62,328 bases of DNA, from positions 1 through 62,328 of the forward strand of contig WAOK01000079.1 of the NCBI GenBank assembly GCA_015521325.1. The letters are read 5' to 3'. The translations under genes and the position numbers were made by a program. This DNA comes from Desulfurococcales archaeon. GTDB lineage: Archaea; Thermoproteota; Thermoprotei_A; Sulfolobales; NBVN01. This document shows positions 52,202-61,152 of the stretch, piece after piece. Position 1 is the first letter of the stretch. Each line of letters opens with the position of its first letter. The notes beneath the pieces were generated by a model. It was not told the origin of the DNA and ran no database searches. It was given only the letters and a program-made list of their open reading frames with translations.

Positions 52202-52957
52202 TTAGGCTTTCGGGGCAAGCAAGTACTTCACGAAACCTCCTTCAGCGAGCGGAAACAGGATATTGAGCGGTATGCCGCTCCCGAACCTCACCTCTATTGT
52301 CTGGACGTGCCCGGCGAGATCGATAACCTTCGTGATGTAGCCCTCGTCGTATCTCTCGCTCGACCCCGACTCCGGGGCCTTGAGCTCCAGCAAGGAACCA
52401 GCTATCCTGGAGAGCTTAGCCTCAGCACCTATCTGAACACCCCTCAACACAAGGTCATCTCCCTGCGCCCTGAACTCAATCGTCTCCGCACCCTTCAGAT
52501 CCTTTATGGCTGTCTTGAACGCCGACGCTATCGCCTTCGCCTCTACCTCGAATTCGAGGTCGGGCTCGGGTAACTCCTCAGCAACTACCTCTATCGAGCG
52601 AAACCTGTACCGTCTCGTCACATTACTTTCAATAACTAGCTCATAGAACTCCTCCGACGCCCTAAAAACTAGCTTATCAGTTTTCTTGGGTGTGGGAACC
52701 GCCTTAATGAGACCGGCAACATTAACGCCCACGTTAATCGGCTTCTTCACCTCGTACGTGAGGAACGCGTCGGTGCCGAGGTTTATGTCCAGAAGGGCCA
52801 CGCGGGCTGGGTCAAGCGCCTTTATCCTAAGACCTTCTTCGCCGAAAGTGAAGAGAGCCTCATCCACCAACGAGCCAAGAGACTTCATCAGCACCATGAA
52901 GGTTTTCGCTCCCGGGTACTCGAACTCGACAGCCCATTCTATGTCATCAACCACCAT
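52202..52957 (-). CDS. pcn: DNA sliding clamp PCNA, second copy
   Basis: PCNA of about 251 residues starting MVVDDIEWAVEFEYPGAKTF; LRIKALDPARVALLDINLG is the conserved first-half signature, KPINVGVNVAGLIKAVPTPK follows, and PLNILFPLAEGGFVKYLLAP forms the C-terminal strand. It differs widely from the copy at 16.8 kb, so they are old paralogs and probably distinct subunits of a heterotrimeric clamp. The ATG at 52957 is preferred to the GTG at 52963, which lies inside the GGGTGG ribosome binding site. Confidence 0.92.
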   Translation of the reverse strand: MVVDDIEWAVEFEYPGAKTFMVLMKSLGSLVDEALFTFGEEGLRIKALDPARVALLDINLGTDAFLTYEVKKPINVGVNVAGLIKAVPTPKKTDKLVFRASEEFYELVIESNVTRRYRFRSIEVVAEELPEPDLEFEVEAKAIASAFKTAIKDLKGAETIEFRAQGDDLVLRGVQIGAEAKLSRIAGSLLELKAPESGSSERYDEGYITKVIDLAGHVQTIEVRFGSGIPLNILFPLAEGGFVKYLLAPKA

Positions 52958-52987
52958 AGCCACCCGAATCTAAATTACGTCACCCGA

Positions 52988-52996
52988 CATAATATC
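52988..52996. promoter_or_regulatory. Bidirectional TATA element between PCNA and the C/D guide RNA
   Basis: CATAATATC reads GATATTATG on the other strand. It is about 26 bases from the PCNA start region on the minus strand and about 24 bases from the C box of the guide RNA on the plus strand, so it can serve both. Confidence 0.4.
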
Positions 52997-53011
52997 ACTG
53001 AATACGGAGCC

Positions 53012-53080
53012 CTAGGGTGATGAGGGCGACTCCGGAGCTGAGGAGCGATCTCGATGACGAACCGTGTGAGGGCTGAATAA
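53012..53080 (+). ncRNA. C/D-box guide sRNA for 2'-O-methylation
   Basis: All four boxes are present in order: C box GTGATGA (53017-53023), D' box CTGA (53038-53041), C' box TCGATGA (53051-53057), D box CTGA (53073-53076). The guides are GGGCGACTCCGGAG (53024-53037, before D') and CGAACCGTGTGAGGG (53058-53072, before D). Spacer length between D' and C' is nine bases. The methylated base would pair with the fifth guide base upstream of D' or D. The targets were not identified here. Confidence 0.85.
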
Positions 53081-53110
53081 ATGAAGGGGAATAAGTACCT
53101 GAGTCCCAAC

Positions 53111-53120
53111 GTTTTTAATT
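53111..53120 (+). promoter_or_regulatory. TATA box of the ATP synthase operon
   Basis: GTTTTTAATT lies about 38 bases before the first ATPase gene; initiation is expected near 53141. Confidence 0.5.
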
Positions 53121-53153
53121 TGCTACCTTGAGTTAAGGCCTGGGAAGCGGGCG

Positions 53154-53450
53154 ATGTCTCTCATCGACGTAGAGATTGAGGCAAGAAAGATCATTGAGGA
53201 AGCCGAGAGGAGGGCTAAGGAAATCATTGAGGAAGCAAGGAGAAAGGCAGAGGCCTTCAAGAACGCACCCATCGAGAACCCTCTGAGCGAGGAGGAGATA
53301 CGGAAGATCAGAGAGGAGTACGAGAGGAGGCTGCGTGAATTCGAGGAAAAAAAGAAAGAAGAATTAGCCATCATGAGATCCAGATTCGAGCAATACAAAG
53401 AAGAACTCGTTGCCGAACTCGTGAGGATGGTGTCGGGGGTCGGGCAGTGA
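53154..53450 (+). CDS. atpH: A-type ATP synthase subunit H (peripheral stalk)
   Basis: Helical protein of 98 residues, almost all coiled coil (EARKIIEEAERRAKEIIEEA, then EIRKIREEYERRLREFEEKK). With subunit E it forms the peripheral stalk that holds the A3B3 head against rotation. It is the first gene of the operon and overlaps atpI by four bases (GTGA). Confidence 0.88.
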   Translation: MSLIDVEIEARKIIEEAERRAKEIIEEARRKAEAFKNAPIENPLSEEEIRKIREEYERRLREFEEKKKEELAIMRSRFEQYKEELVAELVRMVSGVGQ

Positions 53451-55477
53451 GCCTGATCCTCTCCCTGCCGGAGAGACTTTTCTACGCTAGGGTCATTACT
53501 GTAAGCGACAGTGTAGATAAGGTCCTTAAGATCCTCCAAGAGGAAGAGGCAATCCATCCGGAACGCTCCGGAAAAGCAACGAAAGAAGACATAAAGTTCG
53601 TGGAGGAACTCCGTCGCGACGTGGAGAAGCTGGAGGACATAGTCAGTCGTATAGAGAAGATGCTTCCCTCGCCCGTACTAGTTTCTTTAGAAGGAGAGAG
53701 AGTGATCACGAGGCCCGTATACGAGGAATTCAAGGAGATCTTGAATGAACTCAAGCATATCAATGAGAAAGCTGAGGTCATGGGGGAGAACATAGAGAGG
53801 CTTAACGAATCACTTAACGAGGCGAGGAAACTGTACAATATCATTACTATATTGACGCCTAAATACGGAGATAGACCGGCTCTGGAACTGAACTATGATG
53901 GTGAGATAATATTCACGAAAGTTGTTATTCTCGATCCACGTTCATTAACGATAATGAAGGAAAGGCTGCCGGAAGAGGTCGTGGTTATTGACGAGATCCC
54001 CCTCGAAGAGCGCATGGTAGCCGTGATTGCTGGACTCAGTGGGTATCGCCACGACTTCCTGCGCGTGGTGTCAGAGGTTAGGGCCGAGGTAGTAAATATT
54101 CCTGCTGTGGAGAAGCCCTTGAGAGAACTCGTGACTGAGTTTGAGAGAAGAATCAAGGAATTAGATACAATGCTCAAGGATCTGAAGGAAAACCTGAACG
54201 AACTGGTAATGGGCTCAGTTAATTTACTGGCTAGGGCCAAGGTCATAGGCTCCATAGTTAAGGATCGCGTGAGAGCGCTTCTCAATGCTATTAGGGGTGA
54301 GTACCTCATAGCGGTAGAGGGATGGATACCTGAGAGGAAGATCCCGGAGCTGGAGGCGAGACTTTCAAGAGAGGCTCCAGCGTCAGCTATAACTAAGCTC
54401 GATCCGAAGAAGGAACCGCCAACGTTGATGAATAACCCGAAGCCCGTGAAGCCCTTTGAGCTGATAACTAAGATATACGGAGTCCCTAGGTATAGCGAGT
54501 GGGACCCTACCCCGCTTATCGCATACTCTTTCCTCATATTCTTCGGGCTTATGTTCGGGGACTTCATCTACGGTCTCGCCATGTTCATACTCGTCGCCTT
54601 CGTACTCGATAGGTCAGGCCTCATAGACGACCCCACATCCCCCGGGTACCTGACACTCAAGAAGGTGCTGATGATACTCTCGGGCGCCTCTATGGTGGTG
54701 GGCCTGCTTTCTAACACGTTTGCAGGGTACTCCATAGTAATAAGGGACGGCGCCCCAACTATGGTGCTTGCTGAAAACGCTAACCAAATACCATCGCTGC
54801 TCAACCTGGCCGACCCGCTATTCTTCATAGTGCTGGCCATAGTCATCGGGCTAATTCACGTGAACATAGCACACGCCATATCCCTCGTGAGAGCCATCAA
54901 GGAGGGCAACAAGGGCAATGCCATGGCAGAGGCAGGGCTCCTAATCGCTGAGGTATTCGGCATACCCTACATAAGTCACGCAATGCTGAACTACGACTTA
55001 CTGCCGCTTCCAGCTGACGCCTACAGATACCTCCTCTACGGCTCCCTAGCGGGGGTAGGCATACTCATCGCTGGCAGGCTAATAGGGATGAAGGGTCTCG
55101 GCATACTCCTCTGGCTCTTCGACCTCACGGGAGTCCTTGGTGACACCCTATCATACACTAGGCTCGCTGGACTCGGCCTAGCGACCTACTTCATGGCCAA
55201 ATCATTCAACAGCCTCGCCACGGGTGCGACGCTCGGAATAGCTGGCATAATTGGTGTCCCGATAGTTGGGCTGGCTGTCGGGATAATCATCGGTGTAATA
55301 ATAATGTTCCTAACAAACATGCTGAACATAGTATTCGGCATCATAGGTGCGTTCGTACACTCTCTAAGGCTCTGCATGGTCGAGTTCCTGCCTAAGTTCT
55401 ATGAAGGCGATGGAAGGGAGTTCCTGCCGATAACCGAGAAGATACCTAAGACTGTCATGGTCGGTTCTCCATACTGA
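53447..55477 (+). CDS. atpI: A-type ATP synthase subunit I (membrane, a-like)
   Basis: Protein of 676 residues. The first ~350 are a soluble, coiled-coil-rich arm that binds the peripheral stalks; the C-terminal ~320 hold about eight membrane spans. EVFGIPYISHAMLNYD and GDTLSYTRLAGLGLATYFMA contain the essential arginine and its surroundings, and MLNIVFGIIGAFVHSLRLCM VEF is the conserved final helix. This subunit forms the ion half-channels next to the K ring. Confidence 0.95.
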   Translation: MSLILSLPERLFYARVITVSDSVDKVLKILQEEEAIHPERSGKATKEDIKFVEELRRDVEKLEDIVSRIEKMLPSPVLVSLEGERVITRPVYEEFKEILNELKHINEKAEVMGENIERLNESLNEARKLYNIITILTPKYGDRPALELNYDGEIIFTKVVILDPRSLTIMKERLPEEVVVIDEIPLEERMVAVIAGLSGYRHDFLRVVSEVRAEVVNIPAVEKPLRELVTEFERRIKELDTMLKDLKENLNELVMGSVNLLARAKVIGSIVKDRVRALLNAIRGEYLIAVEGWIPERKIPELEARLSREAPASAITKLDPKKEPPTLMNNPKPVKPFELITKIYGVPRYSEWDPTPLIAYSFLIFFGLMFGDFIYGLAMFILVAFVLDRSGLIDDPTSPGYLTLKKVLMILSGASMVVGLLSNTFAGYSIVIRDGAPTMVLAENANQIPSLLNLADPLFFIVLAIVIGLIHVNIAHAISLVRAIKEGNKGNAMAEAGLLIAEVFGIPYISHAMLNYDLLPLPADAYRYLLYGSLAGVGILIAGRLIGMKGLGILLWLFDLTGVLGDTLSYTRLAGLGLATYFMAKSFNSLATGATLGIAGIIGVPIVGLAVGIIIGVIIMFLTNMLNIVFGIIGAFVHSLRLCMVEFLPKFYEGDGREFLPITEKIPKTVMVGSPY

Positions 55478-55512
55478 AGATAAAACGAAAATACCCACCT
55501 TTCAACGTACTT

Positions 55513-55521
55513 CTTTTAAAC
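55513..55521 (+). promoter_or_regulatory. Internal TATA box in front of atpK
   Basis: CTTTTAAAC lies about 36 bases before the atpK start, with initiation expected near 55542. A separate promoter would raise expression of the many-copy ring subunit. A hairpin GCACC-TTTTT-GGTGC (55532-55546) lies just before the start and contains the GGTG ribosome binding site. Confidence 0.5.
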
Positions 55522-55552
55522 CCCTGCCAAGGCACCTTTTTGGTGCTAAGTA

Positions 55553-56047
55553 ATGGCTGGAGAGATTGTTGATCCGAACATATTGCTGGTATACTTCGGC
55601 GCCATCCTAGGAATGACCGGAGGTTTCATAGGGTCCGCCCTAGGGATTTCTAAGGCAGCTAGCTCAGGTCTTGCCGTACTGGGTGAGGACGCAGCGTACT
55701 TCAAGAACGTCATGCTTCTAGCAGCGCTCCCAATGACCCAGACGTTCTACGGCTTCGTCTTCGCCCTCTACACACTCACCATAGCCCTGCCGGGCATGAT
55801 GGCCTCAATGACCCCGTTAAAGGCCGCAGCAATCTTCTCGGTGGAGGTCATGGTCTTCGCAGCCGAGCTATATTCAGCGAACAAGCAGGGCGAGGTATGT
55901 ATGTCGGGCATCATGGAGCTACCGAAGACCAAGGGCAAGATAACCACGTCAACAATGATCCTCGCTGCTTACGAGGAGATCTTCGGCATCCTCGGCATGG
56001 TCTTCGGTATAGTAATGCTATCCCTAATCGCCCCGCTGTCCGTCTGA
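55553..56047 (+). CDS. atpK: A-type ATP synthase subunit K (c-ring, four-helix form)
   Basis: Rotor subunit of 164 residues that contains two tandem two-helix hairpins. The ion-binding position in hairpin one is occupied by Gln (LPMTQTFYGFVF), whereas hairpin two has Glu (LAAYEEIFGILGMVF). Thus each four-helix unit appears to carry one ion site. This is known from Thermococcales and from eukaryotic V-ATPase, and differs from the usual two-helix 8 kDa form. It lowers the ion:ATP ratio. The gene has its own promoter. Confidence 0.92.
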   Translation: MAGEIVDPNILLVYFGAILGMTGGFIGSALGISKAASSGLAVLGEDAAYFKNVMLLAALPMTQTFYGFVFALYTLTIALPGMMASMTPLKAAAIFSVEVMVFAAELYSANKQGEVCMSGIMELPKTKGKITTSTMILAAYEEIFGILGMVFGIVMLSLIAPLSV

Positions 56048-56073
56048 GGAGGCGTGGTGGCGAGGGACCCGGG

Positions 56074-56658
56074 ATGTCGGCTGAGCGGCTAAGGGAGGAG
56101 GTGCTGGCGAGAGCGAGGGCTAAGGCAGAGAAGATAATAGAGGATGCGAAGCGGCAGGCAGAGGAGATCATTAGGAAGGCACAGGAAGAGTACCGGAGAC
56201 GCCTGGAGGAGGCTAGACGAGAAGCATACCACAGGGTCGTTAGTGAGGAGAACGAGAAATACATCAGGAGGGTCATGGAGCTGAACATGGAGGTGCTGAA
56301 GGAGAAGAACAGGATGATCAAATACATAGAGGAGGAGGCCAAAAGACGCCTGGCTGAACTCAGTCCCGAGGATAGGTTGGTCTCGCTCAAGGTACTGATA
56401 CAGGACGCCCTAAACACCGGTATGTTCACTGGGAAATTCAGGGTGAGAGTGCGTAAGGAGGACGTAGAGCTGGCCAAAAAGGCACTAAATGAGCTCGGGC
56501 TCGAGGCAGAGGTTGCGCCAGATCTCGACGGTCTTGGGGGTGTAATCGTGGAGAACGATGACTCAACCATAGCCGTGGACAATACTTATGAGACGAGGCT
56601 TGAACAGGCTATGAAGGCAGTCATTGCTAAGCTAAATGAACTAGTTTTCGGTGAATGA
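56074..56658 (+). CDS. atpE: A-type ATP synthase subunit E (peripheral stalk)
   Basis: Protein of 194 residues. The N-terminal half is a long coiled coil (ARARAKAEKIIEDAKRQAEE); the C-terminal half is the globular alpha/beta domain with DLDGLGGVIVENDDSTIAVD and ETRLEQAMKAVIAKLNELVF. It pairs with H. The frame extends upstream into atpK, but the ATG at 56074 gives the usual length. Confidence 0.92.
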   Translation: MSAERLREEVLARARAKAEKIIEDAKRQAEEIIRKAQEEYRRRLEEARREAYHRVVSEENEKYIRRVMELNMEVLKEKNRMIKYIEEEAKRRLAELSPEDRLVSLKVLIQDALNTGMFTGKFRVRVRKEDVELAKKALNELGLEAEVAPDLDGLGGVIVENDDSTIAVDNTYETRLEQAMKAVIAKLNELVFGE

Positions 56659-56659
56659 C

Positions 56660-57643
56660 ATGGATCATAGGGATAACAGATTCTTCATTGCGCTACGATT
56701 GAGAACGTATAAGTCGATCACACCTGAAACTGTAACCAGACTCGAGACCGCGACAATAGGTGGAGTAGGCGATCTAATAACCATATTCTCTCCTTACGAC
56801 GTTAGCCAATGCGTTGAGAGGGAAGTGAATCTTACTGAGGAGACAGAGCTTCTGCCAATCCAGAGAGCACTCTTCAAGTGCTGGACTAACTGGATCAATA
56901 GCGAGGCATACCTGTCAAGGGTTTCGAGAAGAGTAATGAGAGCTGTCAAGATACTTTCTGCGTACTGTCGCGTCGACTGCCTCGCCCGCTTCATATCATC
57001 CGGAAGCGATGTCTGCGGAATAATGGGCTCCGGGATGTATGGCGAGCTGGGAAGCGAGTGGGGGATGAATGACCTCCTAAGGGCTCTGAAAAACAGGAAA
57101 CTCGCAGAGGCGGAGCTACTCGAGAAGGCTCTTAGGGAACTCAGGGTGAGGGAAGAGATGCCCGATGCAGAGACTAGAGAGAGAATAGCCATGGAACTCC
57201 GCAGGCAGTACTTTAGAGAGGTGAGGGAAGCGATGACGCCCTTCAGGGACAGGAACCTAATGAGTGCTATCTCGCTCATAGAGGTCGTTGAAACAATAGT
57301 GAAACCAGATCTAAGGAGAGCAGCGAAAAGCGGGGAAAACGAACTGCCTAAGAGCCTCTGGAAGCTAGGAGAGAGGATAGTTACCGCTATTCGTGAGGCA
57401 TCCAACGACGACATATCCCTTGTGGAGGCATTGGTGAGCGGTGTCCCCGCTTTCGTCCTACATCACCGACTCGGACTATTACCCGTGGGGCCCTCCACAA
57501 TGATACATTACTTCATCACGAAGTGTTGGGAGACCTTCTTCGTGTCACATATAATTTATTCCGTATTGAAGGGCGTGTCGCCTGAGTACGTGAAGAAATG
57601 GGTGAAAAGATGGGGTGCTCTATATGAACGGCTTTATTCGTAA
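56660..57643 (+). CDS. atpC: A-type ATP synthase subunit C (central stalk base)
   Basis: All-helical subunit of about 327 residues that links the D/F shaft to the K ring. RTYKSITPETVTRLETATIG, the repeated bundle pattern and the C-terminal SHIIYSVLKGVSPEYVKKWV fit, and length is normal. GGTGA at 56650-56654 favours the ATG at 56660 over the overlapping GTG at 56651. Its 3' end overlaps atpF by 20 bases. Confidence 0.82.
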   Translation: MDHRDNRFFIALRLRTYKSITPETVTRLETATIGGVGDLITIFSPYDVSQCVEREVNLTEETELLPIQRALFKCWTNWINSEAYLSRVSRRVMRAVKILSAYCRVDCLARFISSGSDVCGIMGSGMYGELGSEWGMNDLLRALKNRKLAEAELLEKALRELRVREEMPDAETRERIAMELRRQYFREVREAMTPFRDRNLMSAISLIEVVETIVKPDLRRAAKSGENELPKSLWKLGERIVTAIREASNDDISLVEALVSGVPAFVLHHRLGLLPVGPSTMIHYFITKCWETFFVSHIIYSVLKGVSPEYVKKWVKRWGALYERLYS

Positions 57644-57968
57644 GGGCAAGATAGCTGTCATAGGTGACGAGCCCTTCGTCAAGGGCTTCATGATGGCGGG
57701 TGCCAGCAGGGGGCTAGTCGTCGACACCACGGCCCCAGAGAAAGTAGCCAAGAAGGTCAGAAGCTTCGTTATGAGGGCTATGAGCGTCTATGGGGCATCG
57801 GTTTTCATAGTCCACGACTCTCTAAGACCTGTTCTCGAGAGGCTCGAACTAGGTTCTTCTCCCTTAATAATTTATCTCCCGGATCTGCGCACAGTCGGGA
57901 GGATAGATGTGAGGAAATATTATTCGGAGCTAATCCGTAAGTACCTAGGTATTTCGCTGGAGGTGTGA
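57624..57968 (+). CDS. atpF: A-type ATP synthase subunit F
   Basis: Small Rossmann-like regulatory subunit of about 114 residues on the central shaft. GKIAVIGDEPFVKGFMMAG is the conserved N-terminal strand and loop; SSPLIIYLPDLRTVGRIDVR leads to the final helix. GGGGTG upstream favours the ATG at 57624. Confidence 0.88.
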   Translation: MNGFIRKGKIAVIGDEPFVKGFMMAGASRGLVVDTTAPEKVAKKVRSFVMRAMSVYGASVFIVHDSLRPVLERLELGSSPLIIYLPDLRTVGRIDVRKYYSELIRKYLGISLEV

Positions 57969-57971
57969 AGA

Positions 57972-59747
57972 GTGGTAAAGGGTAGGATATGGAGGATCTC
58001 CGGGCCCCTAGTAGTTGCAGAGCAGATGCATGGCTCGATGGTTTACGAGGTCGTCTACGTAGGTGAGGAGAGACTCATCGGAGAGATCATCGGCATGCAG
58101 GGTGATAGGGCATTCATTCAGGTATATGAAGACACCTCAGGCCTGAGGGTCGGTGAGCCTGTCGAGGGCTCGGGCGACCTCCTCTCCGCCGAGCTAGGGC
58201 CCGGAATCCTTGGGAGGGTATTCGACGGTCTCCAGAGGCCTCTCTCGGACATGGAGCTCATAGTCGGGCCGTTCGTGGAGAGGGGTGTCAAGCTCCCCTC
58301 ACTACCTAGGGACAAGAAGTGGGTGTTCCGGAGAAACACCGACCTAAGGGTCGGTGATAGGGTAAGGCCTGGGGACGTGCTCGGCACCGTCAAGGAGACT
58401 GAGCTCGTTCTCCACAAGATCATGGTTCCGCCGAATGTCCACGGTACCCTCGTTGAGTTGGCGGGGGACGGTGACTACACGGTGGAGGATGTGATAGGTT
58501 ACGTTGACGTCGGTGGAGGGAGGAAGGTCGAGCTAAAACTCATGCATAGGTGGCCCGTGAGGAAGCCGAGACCCTACCTCTCCAGGCTCGAGCCTACGGA
58601 ACCCTTGATAATAGGGCAGCGTGTCCTCGACATGATGTTCCCGATAGCGAGGGGCGGTAAGGCAGCCGTCCCGGGCGGGTTCGGCTCCGGCAAGACTGTG
58701 CTTCTCCAGACGATGACCAAGTGGGCCAGGACGCAGATCAACATATACGTCGGGTGCGGCGAGAGAGGCAACGAGATGGCCGACGCACTTCACTCGTTCC
58801 TCAGGCTAAAGGATCCGGAGAGCGGCAGACCGCTTGCGGAGAAGGCTGTCTTCATAGCTAACACCTCGAACATGCCCGTCGCCGCTAGGGAGACCAGCGT
58901 GTTCCTCGGGGTCACGATAGGTGAGTATTTCAGGGACATGGGGTACGACGTCCTCATGGTAGCTGACTCTACCTCAAGATGGGCTGAGGCAATGAGGGAG
59001 ATCAGCGCTAGGCTTGAGGAGATGCCCGGTGAGGAGGGCTTCCCGGCATACCTTGGCTCGAGACTGGCCGAGTTCTACGAGCGCGCTGGCAGGGTAAAGT
59101 GTGCTGGCTCACCAGAGAGGACTGGCTCCCTAACTATTGTCGGCGCTGTCTCCCCGCCGGGGGCTGACTTCAGCGAGCCTGTCACCCAAAACACGCTGAG
59201 GTATATCGGCACCCTGATAGCCCTCGACGTAACCCTCGCGAACAGAAGACACTTCCCAGCCATAAGCTGGCTCATTAGTTACTCACTTTACGTCGAGACC
59301 GTTGCTAGGTGGTGGGAAAAGAGGTTCCCGAACTGGAAGGCGATGAGGGACGAGGCCCTTGAGATACTGCAGAGGGAGAACGAGCTAATGGAGATCGTCA
59401 GGCTCGTCGGCCCGGACGCGCTCCCCGACAATGATAAGCTCCTCCTCGACGCTGCGAGGATGATTAGGGAGGACTTCCTCCAGCAGAACGCCTTCCACCC
59501 CATAGACGCTTACTGCCCACCGGAGAAGACTGTCGGAATGATGGAGGTTATACTGACGTTCTACCACGAGGCCAGGAAGGCCCTCGAGGCTGGCGTACCG
59601 CTCGAGAAGATAAGGGCGCTGCCCGTAAGAGCTAAGATAGCTAGAATGAAGGAGGTAGAGTACGACAAGTTCCCCTCAGTCAAGGAAGAACTCCTCAGGG
59701 AGATACATGAATCAATTAATTCCTTAATAGGGGGTGCGGCGGCATGA
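57972..59747 (+). CDS. atpA: A-type ATP synthase catalytic subunit A
   Basis: Catalytic ATP-binding subunit, 591 residues. It has the insertion domain (about 115-185) typical of A/V-type A subunits, Walker A GGFGSGKT near residue 235, [16 protein letters not shown], and [20 protein letters not shown]. Three A and three B subunits form the head. The start is GTG; the stop overlaps atpB (ATGA). Confidence 0.98.
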   Translation: MVKGRIWRISGPLVVAEQMHGSMVYEVVYVGEERLIGEIIGMQGDRAFIQVYEDTSGLRVGEPVEGSGDLLSAELGPGILGRVFDGLQRPLSDMELIVGPFVERGVKLPSLPRDKKWVFRRNTDLRVGDRVRPGDVLGTVKETELVLHKIMVPPNVHGTLVELAGDGDYTVEDVIGYVDVGGGRKVELKLMHRWPVRKPRPYLSRLEPTEPLIIGQRVLDMMFPIARGGKAAVPGGFGSGKTVLLQTMTKWARTQINIYVGCGERGNEMADALHSFLRLKDPESGRPLAEKAVFIANTSNMPVAARETSVFLGVTIGEYFRDMGYDVLMVADSTSRWAEAMREISARLEEMPGEEGFPAYLGSRLAEFYERAGRVKCAGSPERTGSLTIVGAVSPPGADFSEPVTQNTLRYIGTLIALDVTLANRRHFPAISWLISYSLYVETVARWWEKRFPNWKAMRDEALEILQRENELMEIVRLVGPDALPDNDKLLLDAARMIREDFLQQNAFHPIDAYCPPEKTVGMMEVILTFYHEARKALEAGVPLEKIRALPVRAKIARMKEVEYDKFPSVKEELLREIHESINSLIGGAAA

Positions 59748-61147
59748 GCCTGAGCGTCAAGGAGGTTAGGAAGGCCCTAAGCGCTAAGGGCTCCCTACTT
59801 CTCGTCGAGGCCGTTCCGGGCATAAGGTACGGCGAGGTAGTCGAGGTAACGCTCGGCACAGGCGAGACAAGACTCGGGCAGGTAATAGATGTCTCGAAGG
59901 AGGTCGCGGTTATCCAGGTCTTCGGCGGAGTCAGCGAAGTCAACACGAAAGCGGCTAGGGTGAGGTTCAGGGGCGAGACACTCCGCATACCCGTGTCACT
60001 GGACATGCTCGGCAGAATATTCGACGGTCTCGCCAGGCCAATAGACGGTGGGCCACCGATCCTGCCCGAGGACTGGGCAGACATAAACGGCGCGCCCATA
60101 AACCCTGCCTCGAGGGAGCCCCCATCAGAGTTCATAGAGACCGGTATCTCCGCAATCGACGGTCTGTTCTCTATCGTTAGGGGGCAGAAGCTCCCGATAT
60201 TCAGTGGTGCTGGTCTCCCGCATAACAGGATAGCTGCCCAGATAGTCAGGCAGGCAAGGGTCAGGGGTAAGGGAGAGAAGTTCGCCGTGGTCTTCGCCGC
60301 AATAGGTGTGACGTACGAGGAGGCATACTTCTTCATGGAGAGCCTGAGGCGCACAGGGAACATAGAGAACATTGTCGCATTCATCAACACCGCCGCCTCC
60401 CCGGTCATCGAGAGAATAGCAATACCGAGGGTCGCCCTAACAACTGCCGAGTTCCTCGCTTGGAAGTACGGTATGCACGTCCTGGTCGTCATGACAGACA
60501 TGACCAACTACTGCGAAGCCTTGAGAGAGCTCAGCGCCGCAAGGGAGGAGATACCCGGAAGGAGGGGTTACCCAGGCTACATGTACACGGACCTGGCGAC
60601 GATCTACGAGAGGGCCGGTAGAATAAGGGGTAAGGACGGCTCCGTCACCCAGATGCCCATACTGACGATGCCCGACGACGACATCACTCACCCGATCCCT
60701 GACCTCACGGGCTACATCACCGAGGGCCAGATAGTGCTGTCGAGGGACCTGCACAGGAAGGGCATATACCCACCAGTCGACGTCCTACTCTCCCTCTCGA
60801 GGCTCATGAAGGACGGCGTCGGTCCCGGGAAGACCAGGGAAGACCACTATCAGGTCTTCATGCAGTTAATAGCTGCGTACACCGAGGGCCAGTACCTGAG
60901 GGAGCTGAGCGCTATAGTCGGTACGGAGTCTCTCAGCGAGAGGGACAGGAAGTACCTAGCGTTCGCGGATCTATTCGAGAGGCGCTTCATTAACCAGGGC
61001 GAGTACGAGAGGAGGACCATAGAGCAGACCCTTGACATCGGCTGGGAACTCCTCGCGACCCTGCCGGAGGAGGAGCTGAAGCTCATCAGCGTCGAGAACA
61101 TCAAGAAGTACCACCCCAAGTACCGCCGCGGGGGCAAGGGTGAGTAG
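59744..61147 (+). CDS. atpB: A-type ATP synthase subunit B
   Basis: Non-catalytic nucleotide-binding subunit, 467 residues. The P-loop region reads [19 protein letters not shown] without Walker A lysine, as expected. [40 protein letters not shown] and [20 protein letters not shown] are conserved. Confidence 0.98.
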   Translation: MSLSVKEVRKALSAKGSLLLVEAVPGIRYGEVVEVTLGTGETRLGQVIDVSKEVAVIQVFGGVSEVNTKAARVRFRGETLRIPVSLDMLGRIFDGLARPIDGGPPILPEDWADINGAPINPASREPPSEFIETGISAIDGLFSIVRGQKLPIFSGAGLPHNRIAAQIVRQARVRGKGEKFAVVFAAIGVTYEEAYFFMESLRRTGNIENIVAFINTAASPVIERIAIPRVALTTAEFLAWKYGMHVLVVMTDMTNYCEALRELSAAREEIPGRRGYPGYMYTDLATIYERAGRIRGKDGSVTQMPILTMPDDDITHPIPDLTGYITEGQIVLSRDLHRKGIYPPVDVLLSLSRLMKDGVGPGKTREDHYQVFMQLIAAYTEGQYLRELSAIVGTESLSERDRKYLAFADLFERRFINQGEYERRTIEQTLDIGWELLATLPEEELKLISVENIKKYHPKYRRGGKGE

Positions 61148-61152
61148 GTGAG

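Noticed and set aside
55897-56073. N-terminal extension of AtpE inside atpK
   Set aside because: The extension is a frame shadow of atpK; subunit E has the normal length from 56074.
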